Positions 1 through 9,990 of a DNA stretch of 17,819 bases are shown piece by piece. The notes beneath the pieces were generated by a model, which was not told the DNA's origin, searched no databases, and was given only the letters and a program-made list of their open reading frames with translations. Origin of the DNA: Micractinium sp. NFX-FRZ (taxonomy: Eukaryota > Chlorophyta > Trebouxiophyceae > Chlorellales > Chlorellaceae); the NCBI GenBank assembly GCA_029339195.1, contig JAPTJF010000727.1, forward strand, positions 1-17,819, given 5' to 3'. Position numbers and translations under genes: made by a program. Numbering within the stretch: position 1 is the stretch's first letter; each line of letters begins with the position of its first letter.

Positions 1-286
1 GAAACGGGTAGGCTAATGGGGAGGCTGCAGCCATTTCAGCCCGTTCTTCACAGGCGTGGCAGGAATGACCATTACTCAGTGAATGGGACCCCTTAATGCT
101 CATAAAACACCCCCGTAATTCATAGTGGGGGGGTGGCGGGCGTGCTGGCGGTGGGGGGCGTCCTGGCGTATTTGGCGTCTGAGGGCTGAGCAGCGGCGGG
201 CGCGGAGGGGGTGGGCGCTGCCCCGCCACCAGGTGGGCGCTGCACAGGCAGGAAACCACCAGGCAAGCCAGCAGGAGGCGGCGCAT
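1..286 (-). CDS. N-terminal part of a probable secreted proline-rich protein (runs off the left edge)
   Basis: Reading on the minus strand from an ATG at 286-284, the frame stays open for 95 codons to the window edge. The ATG sits in a very good start context (GCCACC before it). The first residues, MRRLLLACLVVSCLCSAHL, are a textbook signal peptide: two arginines, a hydrophobic core, and a likely cleavage site near VAG/Q at about residues 21-23. A proline-rich stretch follows (RPPPPRPP, then RPPPPARPPPP, residues about 24-53). This layout is typical of secreted or cell-wall hydroxyproline-rich proteins of green algae; that is family knowledge, not a match. Below position about 120 the sequence becomes less GC-rich and the translation loses its proline bias, so the first exon may end near 105-120 and the rest be intron. 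It is divergent to bZIP-A, about 1.4 kb away start to start. The mature function is unknown. Confidence 0.55.
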   Translation of the reverse strand, partial: MRRLLLACLVVSCLCSAHLVAGQRPPPPRPPLLSPQTPNTPGRPPPPARPPPPHYELRGCFMSIKGSHSLSNGHSCHACEERAEMAAASPLAYPF

Positions 287-1695
287 GGTGGCGTAAAGGC
301 CTGGGAAGGCTCTGTTGGAGGTGATGGGATGGCGTGTGGGAGGGGTGGAGGGTAAGCCAGAGGCTGTGTCGTGCTGCTGCGCTCGACACGCTTCGCAAAG
401 GCCCTTGGGGACTACCCGGAGGGGTTTGCAGGAGCGGAAAAGAGGACGGAGAGGTCGCACGACAGAGTTTTGTGGGCTGGGGACTGGGGAAGATCGGGGA
501 AATCCCCGGTTTTCGTAGGGGACGACCTTCTGCCGTGCGCGAACACAGTTCCCGCCGCCGAATGCACTCCGCCCAACACCCCCTGCTCAAATGAAGGGCA
601 TATCGCCAGGGCGGGCACTCCAAGGGCGGTTGTGGCAGCGGCCAATCCCGCCGGCTTGCACCCAGTGCACCCTAGCAACCACCTTTCAAAGCCAAATTCA
701 ATCGCTGGGACTAAACCCGTGGAGCGCCGGCCGAACCGTTGGTGCTGGCCTCGCTGCCCCCGCCCCGCCCCCGCATGCCTCCCTTCCTTCTGTGTGTGAA
801 TTCTTGCACCGCATTTTCCGGGCCTACGCTCCCCTGTTGCACACGACTTGTCAAAACGGTCGGGCCTCCGCCGATGCCATGTGAATGGCAGCCCCGGCCG
901 CCAGACTGCGGTGCAGCCTGCAGGCTGAGCCCAACAAGTTGCGGCAGCCGCCGCACTAAGTAGCCGGTCACTAACATTCTGCTTCTCACCCAGTGATGGC
1001 CACCTCCCAGCCAGCTCAAACGTCCAACATAGTTGTCACACTGACCATTGGGAGCCCAAGCGTGCCCACCCCAATCAAGCTGCCGGCCCCGGCCCACCGC
1101 CCCACTTCCACCCACTCACCCACCCACCCACCACCTCCCTCTGCTGTCAAACCAGCCAGCGTGAACGCTAGATCCCCAAATGTGCGGCAGATTCACTGCA
1201 CGGTCACGCCTGCAGGAGTGCAGCAGGCAGATAAGAGGCAGCTTGTGCGGGCGTCATGGCGCCCCGAGGCATGCAGTCCAGGTGCCGCTGGGTCCGGGTT
1301 GTTGGTGCAGATGTGGGGAGGTTGTGCTTGGCCGGCCATGTCAAGTTATGTCCCATAAACATGGATTGCCGCACTGAAGCGAGAAGCCGCTTCTCCTGAT
1401 AGCTAGAAGTTGGATCCGTCACGGCACCCGCGGTCGGCAGCGCGCCGCAGCGGCGGGGCGGAATCCCGCCCGGTATGCCCAGCTTTTGACGCAGCACGTG
1501 ATGCTGCGCTCATAACTCTCCGTGTTTTGTCCTACAGGCGTGATTCCAAAAGCGCGCCCTCTACTTGGCAAGACAAACCCTGAAGCTGCGCAAAGAGCGC
1601 CGCCCAACAGCTCAGCTGGACCAGACCCTTGCTCAGTTAGCTGCGACAACAAGAGGCTGTTTGGCAGGGGTCCGACAGCAGGGCCGGGCGACGCC
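287..1695. other. Divergent spacer upstream of bZIP-A, no gene recognised
   Basis: I see no convincing coding exon here on either strand; the open frames are low-complexity and lack splice support. The stretch must hold the promoters of the minus-strand secreted protein gene and of bZIP-A. The best signal is a 3' splice site at 1509-1537: a CTCATAAC branch-like sequence, a T-rich tract and CCTACAG, which suggests a 5'-UTR intron of bZIP-A ending at 1537. Just before it, 1490-1508 forms a 7-bp hairpin (CGCAGCA/TGCTGCG) around a CACGTG core. No clear TATA box was found. Confidence 0.4.
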
Positions 1696-4600
1696 ATGGC
1701 AGGGCTACCGCCGGAGCAGCAAGGTTTCGAGCTGCCCCCGGAGCTGGCAGACCTGGGGCTTGACCCCAGCCTCGCGTTTGCGACCTTTCCCACGTTTTCT
1801 GACCCGTTTGGGCTCGGCGAGGCGCCGCTGCAGGGTGCCGCTCGCGCCGGCGCCCCGTCTGCCGCCCGGGGCGGTGTGCCAGACGGCCCCTTTCAAACCG
1901 GCCAGCACGAGCAGGACAGCAGCGGCGCCAGCCAGCCACAGCAGCACGGCGGCAGCAGCGCGGAGGACCGGCTCGAGCGGGCACGGGCCCTGAACCGCGC
2001 CAAGCAGGCGCGCTTCCGCCAGCGACAAAAGGTGGGCGTACTGGTTGGGCGGCCTGCATGCCGGGCACATGCCTGCGTGCCGGGCAGTTGGCCCTCCTCT
2101 GTGCTGTGCGAGTGCCGCCGCGTGTTGCCGCATGCATACCGCCCGACCGGCACCAGTGGCGGCTTACAGCGTCCTACTTGGTGCCTGGCCTGCAGGAGAA
2201 GCGGGACACGCTCGAGCAGCAACACGAGGCGACGGCAGCAGACCTCGAGCGGGAGCGGGCGTTGAACGACACGATGCGGCACTCTGCAGCCCTGATGGAG
2301 GCGGTTCAGGCGCACAAGGACCAAGCGTTGGGGGTGCTGCAGCAGGCGGCAGCTGCCAGCGCCGGCGGCGGGCAGCAGCAGCAGGAGCAGCAGGAGCAGG
2401 AGGCAGCGTCTCGCGGACAGGTGATGCGGGAGGGAGGCAGGACAGAGTGCGCTGGCCCAGGCATGGGCTCTGCTGCCGCCGCCGGTCCGGCTGATGGTGG
2501 CCAAACCAATCGCAGACCAAACCAGTGGCTGCCACGCTCCTGCCCTGCAGGCGGCAGCAAATGCGCTGCTCAACCGCCCCGCTGGTGCTGCCGGCAGCGG
2601 CGCGGAGAGCGGCGACCGGGCAGCGCTGCTCCAGAGCTCCCTCAGGATGCCTTTCCTAGAGCGAGTCAAGATGTGCAGCGACATCTTCAACACAAACGAG
2701 GCAGCCAAGCAGACGCTGAGGCAGGAGGTGCAGGGGGCGGAGCGCGACAGCCTGGCGCTGCACGTCGAGTGAGTGCGCGCGCACCCCACTGCAGCACCAC
2801 TTGCTGCTGCCTGCTGCCTCCCCTGTGCAGCCCGCCGACCGCTCTTCCCGCACTGCTGCTGTCATGTTCAGCTCCCTGCGCTGGCTTGTCGTGAAGACTG
2901 CTTCTTGCCACACGTCTCCTGTTCATCCTCCCGCCAGTGAGGTCGCCCTCGACCCCGTCACCGGTGCGCTGTGCTGCCCCCCGCCCGCTGCAGCGTGAAG
3001 CGCACGCTGGGCGACCAGCTGGTGCAGGCACACCCGGTGCTGCTGGAGGCGGCGTTGGCCACGTCGGCAGAGGACCTGCAGCGGGTGAGGCCGGCAGGAA
3101 GGAAGGTTGGGTGGACGGTGTTATGCAGGCGGGGTGCCGGACAGTGTTGGTGAGGGTTTCGGGTGAGGGGAGGCATTGGAGAGTCCATGGTTGTTGTCAA
3201 GCCTGAATGCAGCGCAGTGCTGATGTGCCGCGGGCAGCCGCGTGGGAATGCACTGTGCTCGTTCTGGCTGCGTCACTCGCCGCATGTTGTTTGCCAGCAC
3301 AGCACAGCACAGCACAGCATAAGCACAGCATGGAACCTCCGTCGGGGGGCGCACATCAGGGTGTGCAGGTGGCGTGCAGCCAGCCATGCTGCCCAGAGCG
3401 CGCACGTAGCTGCAGCCGTGCTTTCCTTCCGAAAAAAAATAAAAGAAGCCTGTGCCCTACAGAAAATAAAAGAAGCCTGTACCCCTGCTGCACAGGACTG
3501 GGCGGAGTTTGGTGAGCTGGCGCACAGCATGGTGCAGCAGGTGGACAGCGGGCAGCTGAGCGAGAAGCAGGCCGAGAAGCGGCTGCGTCCGGTGGTGCTC
3601 TACCAGGCAAGCGAGCTGGCACGGAGGGCATCATCTGTAGGGCAACCTTGTTACCTTGTTAGCATGCACCCGCATTGTACTGCCGCACTGACCGGCTGTG
3701 TGGCGGTGGCCTGGTGCTTGCTTGACCTTGGCAGTCAGGCGGGCAGGCGGCTTGCGCAGCTGCTGCCGCCAGCTTTGGTTCCCCATGGCATCAGTCCTGC
3801 CAAGCCGTCTGTGACCTCCCTGCTGCCCACTCCTCCATGCTGCCGCCTGCAGACCATCCGCAACACGCTGCTGCTGAGCCACAAGCCTGAGAGCTTGCTT
3901 GCGCTGGTGCAGCACACGCGGCTGCCTGGGGAGACGGAGGGGGCGGCGGCCCAGCGCTGGCTCCAAGTGTCGGTGAGCCAACCTTGGCCCTGCTGAAGTG
4001 AAGGGCTGCGGCCTGCTCTGTGAAGGGCCTGCTGCCTGCTCTGTGAAGGGCTGCTGCCTGCTCTGCGGGCCAACCGCGCGCATGCTATGCATGCTGTGGT
4101 TGCCCGCTGGGGTCCGCACCACTGTGGGCTGAGCGGCGCGGGGCGAGCATGTTTGCGGAGGCATTGGCCTCTCCGTGCGCTGTGCCTCGTGTTTGCCATG
4201 CTGTGCTGCATGCTGTGGTCAGGGCACGCCAACACCGTCGGTGCTGTGCCGTGCGCCCTTCCCTGCACTGTGCAGCGGTCTATGGGCATGGATGCGGAGC
4301 AGCACCCCCGCATTCTGGCACACTACCAGGCCTACTGCGCACGCATGGAGCAGCTGGGGCAGGAGGCGGCCTCATCTCTGGCCACATTGCAGGAGGTGCA
4401 GCAGGTGCGCAGGGGAGGGGCCAGGGGGCCAGGGGGGAAGTGGGACGTGAGGCATGCATTGGGCAGGGTGTCTGAGAGGGGCTGGGGAACTGGGGAGGTG
4501 ATGCCTTTGCAACAGGAACGGCCTATCAGCGCCTGCTCGGCAGAGATGGCCGTTCCTGCAAGCGTGTGCTGACATGTAGGCATGCTTGCATCGTTCTATG

Positions 4601-5603
4601 AATGGGTGTGCGGATGGTCCTCAGTGCTGCCCCACCTTCCTTCCCTGCCTTCCTCCCCGGTGTGGAGCATGAACCGCCACTGCTTGCCTGCTTGTGCCAT
4701 CTGCCCCCGGCGCAGTCGCTGGACACTCAGCTGGCGCAGCTGGGGGATGCAAGCCTGAGGTGGGGCCAGCCGCCTTGTAGCCATTCCCTGCTACCCGCCT
4801 GGCTGCATAAGCTGCCCCGCTGTGGACCGGCCACCGCCCATCCATCGCACCTTGTTTGATGACCACCCCGCCCCCCCCACCCCACCCTGCTCCCGCCCAC
4901 TTGGCTATGGCGGCGCAAGCGAGCGCCTCCCTTCGCCTTCGCCCACTCTTGGCCCCTGCCCCCGCCCCCTGCTCCTGCCCCCCCTCCCTGCAGCTCTATG
5001 GTGCAGCAGTACCTGGGGCTGTACGACGCGGCCAGCAAGCTGAGCCGGCTGCCCACGGCAGCGCTGCTAGCCCTCATGGATCTGTTTGCAGCGGCAGGTG
5101 AGGGGCGGGAGGGTGGTCGGCGGGGTGGATGGTAGCAGGGCTCTCTGCAAGTTGAGGAGGCAGGCGGGCGGGAATGGCGGGCAGTGGGTGCAGCACGGCG
5201 GCAGGATGGACATGAAAGGCGTGGGAAGCGCACAGTGGTGGCAGCACAGTGCTGCCTTGCCCGTGCAGCGTGCCCATGCAGCTGTTATTATGTGTGTCTC
5301 AGATGCGGCTCCCCGCTGCCCTCCCAAGATGGGCCCCCTTGTTCTTGCTGTGCTCGGCCGTCCCCACCTTGTTCTGCTGCAGGCACTGCCACCACGTTCC
5401 TGCAGAAGGTGCGCATGATTTCAGCCTGCCGCCCGCTCTACCCAGACGTGCCAGCGGTGATGCGGGAGGGGCTGGTCCACCGAGGCCTGCTGCCGCCCGA
5501 CGCTGGTACGGCGCCGGCACCCGCGCCGCTGCAAGCGCTGCCGGAGCCGGCAACCGGCAGCGATGCCAGCCCGGCGGCGCAAGGGGGTCCACGCTTCCTA
5601 TGA
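1696..5603 (+). CDS. bZIP-like transcription factor, tandem copy A (10 exons, 532 aa)
   Basis: Exons: 1696-2031, 2196-2420, 2551-2768, 2994-3084, 3496-3606, 3853-3972, 4276-4404, 4716-4759, 4994-5097, 5383-5603; all phases join to one frame ending in TGA. The ATG at 1696 has strong context (GCC before, G after); in-frame ATGs upstream (1522) are not supported by the paralogue. Residues 100-112, NRAKQARFRQRQK, carry the bZIP basic signature N-x7-R, followed by Leu exactly ten residues after the Arg. A coiled coil follows (about 113-155) with L118, L129 and N136 at core positions, but it is an imperfect leucine zipper. A Q/E-rich run lies at 172-181. The long C-terminal region has blocks conserved in copy B: MPFLERV (219-225), DW..FGE...QLSE.QAE.RL (291-327), a TRLPGE block (328-367), YCARMEQLG..AASSLA (368-410), SSMVQQYLGLY (about 425-460) and ACRPLYPDVPAV (about 470-485). 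I cannot name this region. Expected role: nuclear, DNA-binding as a dimer. The intron after exon 5 uses a GC donor at 3607. Confidence 0.85.
3296..3320. repeat. AGCAC pentamer microsatellite in bZIP-A intron 4
   Basis: About five AGCAC units in tandem. The same motif family (TGCTG on the other reading) recurs near 13200-13316 and 15046-15086, always in introns or spacers. Confidence 0.75.
3436..3495 (+). repeat. Tandemly duplicated acceptor region at the end of bZIP-A intron 4
   Basis: Two copies lie head to tail: 3436-3462 and 3463-3495. Both start AAAATAAAAGAAGCCTGT and both end in a usable acceptor (CCCTACAG ending at 3462; CTGCACAG ending at 3495). The downstream acceptor puts exon 5 at GACTGG, exactly where copy B starts its exon 5 (DW..FGE). 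The upstream one would add 33 nt in frame with no stop, an 11-residue insert beginning KIKEAC. The AT-rich unit stands out in GC-rich DNA. Confidence 0.8.
3999..4065. repeat. 22-23 nt tandem repeat, three copies, in bZIP-A intron 6
   Basis: Units 3999-4020, 4021-4043 and 4044-4065 all read TGAAGGGC..GC.GCCTGCTCTG with one or two changes. It begins 26 nt after the donor at 3973. No function is visible. Confidence 0.85.
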
Positions 5604-5894
5604 GGGCGCTGCACTTTGGTCGCGCAACAGCGTTCGGCCCGGCAGCAGAGCTTTTGTAGAAAACTTGTTGCCGAGGGGAGCAGCTTCCATCCCACCTTCC
5701 TGCCTCCACAACGACGCGTTGTGGGCCTGCACCTCGGTCTGACCTTGCACTGTACTTGCAATAGTGAACGTATGACCGAGCATCCCCCCATACCGGTGTG
5801 TAGATAAATGCTCTCAGCTCAACGGGTGGTGCAGAGTGCCGCCTGTGGACCGCTGCGACATGTGAGCGGTGGTGGCGGCGCCAGCTAGCATGCA
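5604..5894 (+). other. Short spacer between the two bZIP genes
   Basis: This 291 nt gap must hold the 3' end of bZIP-A and the promoter of bZIP-B. There is no exact TGTAA; the nearest variants are TGTAG near 5655 and 5800 and TGTAC near 5752, so the polyadenylation site of bZIP-A is unclear. A CCGCTAG acceptor-like sequence ends at about 5959, inside the start of the bZIP-B frame, so part of that start may be an intron. Confidence 0.4.
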
Positions 5895-8800
5895 ATGCGA
5901 CAGTACCGATTTGCTCGGCTGCCCGGCTGTGCAACGCCTAGCGACGTTCTTTCCGCTAGAACGCCTCGACTGCTCCACGTGCGTCCGATGCGCGAGCTGG
6001 ACGTGGGACCGGAGAGCCTGGCGGGCCTGTGGCTCCCCGACGCGGCGACGAGCTTCCAGCTGCCCGAGGCGGGCGAGGGGCTGCTGAGCGGGCTGGGCGC
6101 CGGAGGCCTGAGCGCGCTGCAGCTGGCTCCGACGGCCGCCCCGCCGCTGGACACTACCGCCAGCCTGGGCGGCAGCACCACCGACAGCGGGAGCCTGCAG
6201 CAGCTGGCGTCAGGCATGGATGCCTCGTGGAGCGCCAGTTTTGGCCTGCCTTTACTAGGCGAGGATGCTGATCTGCCCTTGGATCTCGGGATGCTGGGGT
6301 TTGACGGCGGGCAGGCGGCGGCCCCCGGGGCTGGCAACCTAGGCGGAGGGTTCACTGTGGCAGCTCCGCTGCCCGCGCCCCCCGAGGCCTTGGCAGCAGC
6401 AGGAAGCGAGGAGGACCGCGTGGAGAAGTCGCGGGCACAGAACCGTGCCAAGCAGGCGCGGTTCCGCCAGCGTCAAAAGGTGGGCGGGCATCTGGAGGTG
6501 GATTGGGTGGCGATTTGAGTGGCGCCGGGGGGCCACCGGCTGCTTGCTGTATACCGGCAGCACACGCCCTGCTTGCTAGCCCGCCTGCCTGCCTGCCTCC
6601 CTGCCTTGATAGCCATCCAAGAGCCTGCTTTTTGACCACCTGGCTTGCAGGAGAAGAAGGAGGAGATGGCCCAGCGGTTTGAGGCGGCTGAAGCGGACCT
6701 GGAGCGAGAGAAGGCGCTGAACGAGAGCATGCGGCAGTCGGGGGCGCTGCTGGAGGGGATGAGGACCCAGAAGGACGCTGCCGTGGCCGTGCTGGAGCAG
6801 GCGGCGGCAGCCGGGGGCAGCGGTGGGGGCAAGGCCGGCGTGCAGGCGCAGGCGCAGCCGCCCCGCCTGCAGCAGGCAAGTCGCTTGGGCGGCGCGCGTG
6901 CCCAGGCTGGGGGGTGGTGGCTGGGGTTCAGGGTTTGGTTGCTCATCACGCATGGGGCGGACAGGACGTGCATTCCCGCCCAATCAACGGAACCATATCA
7001 TAGCTAAAGGGGTTGTGCCTTGCTGTTCTCCCTGCCCCACGTGCCGCCCCTGCAGGCCGACGCTGGCGGGCTTGCCTGCGTGGGCGGCGGCAGCCTGAGC
7101 GCAGGCGGGGGCAGTGCGGCGGAGCGCATTTGCCAGATGCCCTTCCAAGAGCGGGTCGACATCTGCTGCTCCCTGTTCCACTCCACGGCACCGGCAGCGG
7201 CCATGCTGGAACAGCAGGCGGGGCAAGGGGTGGACGGCTTTGCTCTAAATGCCAAGTGAGTAAGACGCACGCGCTGCCTGCCACAGGCGCTGTTGAGGGT
7301 ACGCGCGCTGCTGCCACAGCCACTGTTGGGGCTCTGTGCGTCGCTGTCAGCCACTGTTGGGGCCCTGTGCACTGCTGCCACAGCCGCTAAGAGGGCTCCG
7401 GCCTGGCTTCAGGATTCCACCGTTTGCCCACGCGTGCCTGGCAGCGGTATGCCTCATGCCCGCCATTGGCATGCTGCCCGTGCTGCACATGAACACTCCG
7501 GGTGTGCCTGTGGCTCATGGCTTTACCTGTGCACCCACCCCTGTGCCCCTCTGCCCGGCTTGTTCCCCGCCTGCCCTCCTGCCCGTAGTGTGAGGCGCCA
7601 GGTCAGCTTGAGCCTGGTGGAAGCTCACCCGCAGCTGCTGGAGGCGGCGCTCGCCATGTCAGCAGATGATGTGCTGAAGGTGTGGGGATGGCCGGTGCTG
7701 TTGCCCAGGGGTTACATGGCAGGGCGGGCGGGCTGCCGGTTGGCATGCTGCGGTGGCGTTGAGACGTTTTGCAGATTAGTGCCGGGGGTTGCTGGGAGGG
7801 GTCTGGGAGGGCGCTTGCGTAAGCAGTGCTACGGCACACCAGATAGGCGTGGTGTGCATGCCACTTGCGCACGCATGCCGCACCGCCGTTGCCTGCCTGC
7901 CCCTGCGCCCCGCAACTGCCTCCATCTTTGTATCAATTGTGTTTTTCAACCATAAACAACAATCGGCCTTCCCTGCAGGACTGGGGCGACTTTGGGGAGT
8001 TCACTGCCGAGGTGCTGCGCCAGCTGGACAGCGGCCAGCTCAGCGAGGCGCAGGCGGAGGCGCGGCTGCAACCAGCCGTGATGTACCAGGTGAGCCTGCG
8101 GTGCTGCAAGAGCAGCGCCGGCCGCTATGCTATGCCACTCTTTAAGAAGCCGCCTGCTCTTGAAGGCCTTCACTGCTCAGCCTGGGCGCTGGGGGGCAGA
8201 CCATGTGACATCGCCCCTTGCCGTTCCCGCCCCACCCACCCTGCGCAGACAATCCTGCACGCCCTTTTGGTGATCCACCGCCCCGAGCACGAGCACAAGC
8301 TTCTGCAGTACACGCGGCTGCCGGGGGAGACGGCGGAGGCGGAAGCGGAGCGCTGGCGCCGCGCCATGGTGAGCAGAGCAAGCGCTGAGGGCGGCGAGAG
8401 CAGCGCCCTGTTGCCCAGCCCGGATTGTGCATGGTGTGTGGCTGGGCACACAGGAGGCGCGGCAAACTTGCTGCGACCGACGGGAACGTGCCCCGCTGGC
8501 CGGGCATTCCTGGCACCGCCTTTGAAACTCTGTTGCCCTGATTCCGGCCTTTGTGGAGGGGCCTCTGCGGCGGTCTCCGTGCGCTCGGGTATGTTGCATA
8601 TACACTGGTTCAGCCAGCGTGCCCTCTGAAATTTCTCGGTAGCCCCATTCCCGTCCACTCCGCCGCCCCAGCGCTGCTCCCCGTGCCACCGTCCCTCCGT
8701 GCCATGCAGCTGGACATGTGCGTGTCAGAGGAGCAGGCCAGGAAGTGCCTGCCCCACTACAAGACCTACCGCGCGCGCATGGAGCAGCTGGGGGAGGAGG

Positions 8801-9859
8801 CGGCCTCGTCTCTTGCTTCCATGCAGGATGTGCAGCAGTCGCTGGACGTGCAACTGCAGCAGCTGGGCGACGCGAGCCTGAGGTGGGGCTGCAGGGCGGG
8901 TGCGGAAAATCATGCAGTGCACGCTGTGTGAGAATGCTGAGCTGGCAGGGTGCATTTGCAGCTGAGCTGGCCTGCAAGCAAAAAAAGGTGCGCATGCGGC
9001 CTGTGGCGTGTGCATGAGCCGGCCGGCAATACCGGCCGGCCTGTAGCGCTCGCATGCCACCTGGCCGCCCCGCATGCACACCCATGGCTGGCCTGCTGCC
9101 CTGCCTGCCTGTGTGTCAGCACCATTCAGATGCTCTTGGCACACCCCACACACTGTGTGTTGCCCGCCCACCGGGCCCACCACAGCCTCCCACTCCCGCC
9201 TACCTGCTCCCCACCCTGCAGCTCTATGGTGCAGCAGTAGCTAGGGCTGTGTGTAGCGGTTAGCAAACTGCTCATCTCTCCACCCTGCCCCCTGCCCCTG
9301 CTCCCGCCCCCCACCCTGCAGCTCTATGGTGCAGCAGTACCTGGGGCTGTACGAGGCGGCCAGCAAGCTGAAGCAGCAGCCCACGGCAGCGCTGCTGATA
9401 CTGGAGGACTTCTTTGCGGCGGCAGGTGGGTGCAGCGGGTGGGGGAGGGGCGCCTGTGAGAGGGCCAGTATACCGAGCACCTGGCGGGAGTACTGGGTTC
9501 AGGGAGGTGTGACTGGTGGGCCTGAACGCGACATGGCGCTGCTTTGATTGCAGCAGGCAGCTGCCCTGCCTCTGCCAGCGCGCTGGGTGCAACCCCCCTG
9601 AGCCACTGCTGCTGCCCCTGCCTTTTCCCTGCTCCTGCCGGCTCCCCACGACCATGAACACCAACCCCCGGTACATACAGGTGCCGCGGTGACTCCCCTG
9701 CAAAAGGCGCGCATGACGGCGGCCTGCCGCCCCCTGCACCCCGATGTGCCCGCCATCGTCCAGGCTGGCCTGGAACACTACGGCCTGCTGCCTCCAGAAG
9801 GAGCCACGGGTGGCATGGCTCGGCCGCCCGCTGCACCCCCCGCCGCCAAGGGAAGCTGA
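5895..9859 (+). CDS. bZIP-like transcription factor, tandem copy B (9 exons, 595 aa)
   Basis: Exons: 5895-6479, 6651-6875, 7056-7255, 7589-7679, 7979-8089, 8249-8368, 8710-8882, 9322-9425, 9681-9859, ending TGA. Exons 2, 4, 5 and 6 have the same lengths as in copy A (225, 91, 111, 120 nt), which fixes the splice sites. The basic region NRAKQARFRQRQK (183-195) is identical to copy A, and the intron again falls right after it. The coiled coil (about 196-235) has M201, F205, L212, N219 and M222 at core positions. The same unnamed C-terminal blocks follow (MPFQERV; DWGDFGE at 368; TRLPGET; YRARMEQLG; SSMVQQYLGLY; ACRPLHPDVPAI). In the DW exon 22 of 37 residues match copy A. The start is uncertain: 5895 has G at -3, while 5988 (MRELDVGPESL) would give 564 aa. 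Intron 2 uses a GC donor (GCAAGT at 6876). Likely a nuclear DNA-binding protein that may dimerise with copy A. Confidence 0.82.
7268..7400. repeat. Imperfect tandem repeat of about 36 nt in bZIP-B intron 3
   Basis: Units share GCTGTTGNGGNN..TGTGC..CTGCTGCCACAGCC; three to four degenerate copies can be followed through 7268-7400. This fills the 5' half of the 333-nt intron 3. Confidence 0.6.
9018..9040. repeat. Perfect 9-bp inverted repeat in bZIP-B intron 7
   Basis: GCCGGCCGG (9018-9026) and CCGGCCGGC (9032-9040) flank a CAATA loop. The stem is all G:C and would be a stable hairpin in the pre-mRNA. Confidence 0.85.
9222..9271 (+). pseudogene. Relic duplicate of the start of bZIP-B exon 8, inside intron 7
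   Basis: The sequence at 9222 repeats the true exon start exactly 100 bp downstream (9322): CTCTATGGTGCAGCAGTA is shared, preceded in both by CCACCCTGCAG. The relic has diverged: TAC (Tyr) has become TAG, GGGCTGTACGAG has become GGGCTGTGTGTA, and AGCAAG has become AGCAAA. If its acceptor at 9221 were used, the frame would stop at the sixth codon after the junction. Copy A has only one such exon start, so this is a local duplication in copy B. Confidence 0.85.
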
Positions 9860-9939
9860 GCAGGCAGGCTGGTGCTGCGGGGTGCCTGCTCCAGGCGCCC
9901 GACCGCCCACGCAACGTCTCCGTGGCTACTGTGGGCCTA

Positions 9940-9944
9940 TGTAA
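9940..9944 (+). terminator. Polyadenylation-type signal TGTAA of bZIP-B
   Basis: TGTAA lies 81 nt after the stop codon. It is the usual polyadenylation signal in many chlorophyte green algae (established knowledge); cleavage would be expected 10-20 nt further on. Confidence 0.6.
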
Positions 9945-9971
9945 TCTACTACCCGCTCTTTGGGGCCACAT

Positions 9972-9990
9972 CCCCCCCCCCCCCCCCCCC
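9972..9990. repeat. Run of 19 C residues
   Basis: A homopolymer just after the expected 3' end of bZIP-B. Its true length may be wrong because such runs are hard to sequence. Confidence 0.9.

Noticed and set aside
120..623. A 167-codon minus-strand open frame
   Set aside because: A different frame of the same strand (ATG at 286) has a proper signal peptide and start context; the 167-codon frame is low-complexity Ser/Pro.
1522..1695. Upstream in-frame ATG for bZIP-A
   Set aside because: It lies before a likely 3' splice site at 1537 and has no counterpart in copy B; the ATG at 1696 has better context.
1893..2789. A 298-codon minus-strand open frame with Leu-rich runs
   Set aside because: The Leu runs are the antisense of the CAG/GAG-rich bZIP-A exon 2. 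No independent support.
5604..5988. The two bZIP genes as one long fused gene
   Set aside because: Copy A ends in a clear TGA at 5601-5603 after a full C-terminal exon, and copy B has its own N-terminal region and basic domain.
8177..9085. A 302-codon minus-strand open frame
   Set aside because: It is antisense to bZIP-B exons 6 and 7, whose coding status is fixed by the paralogue.
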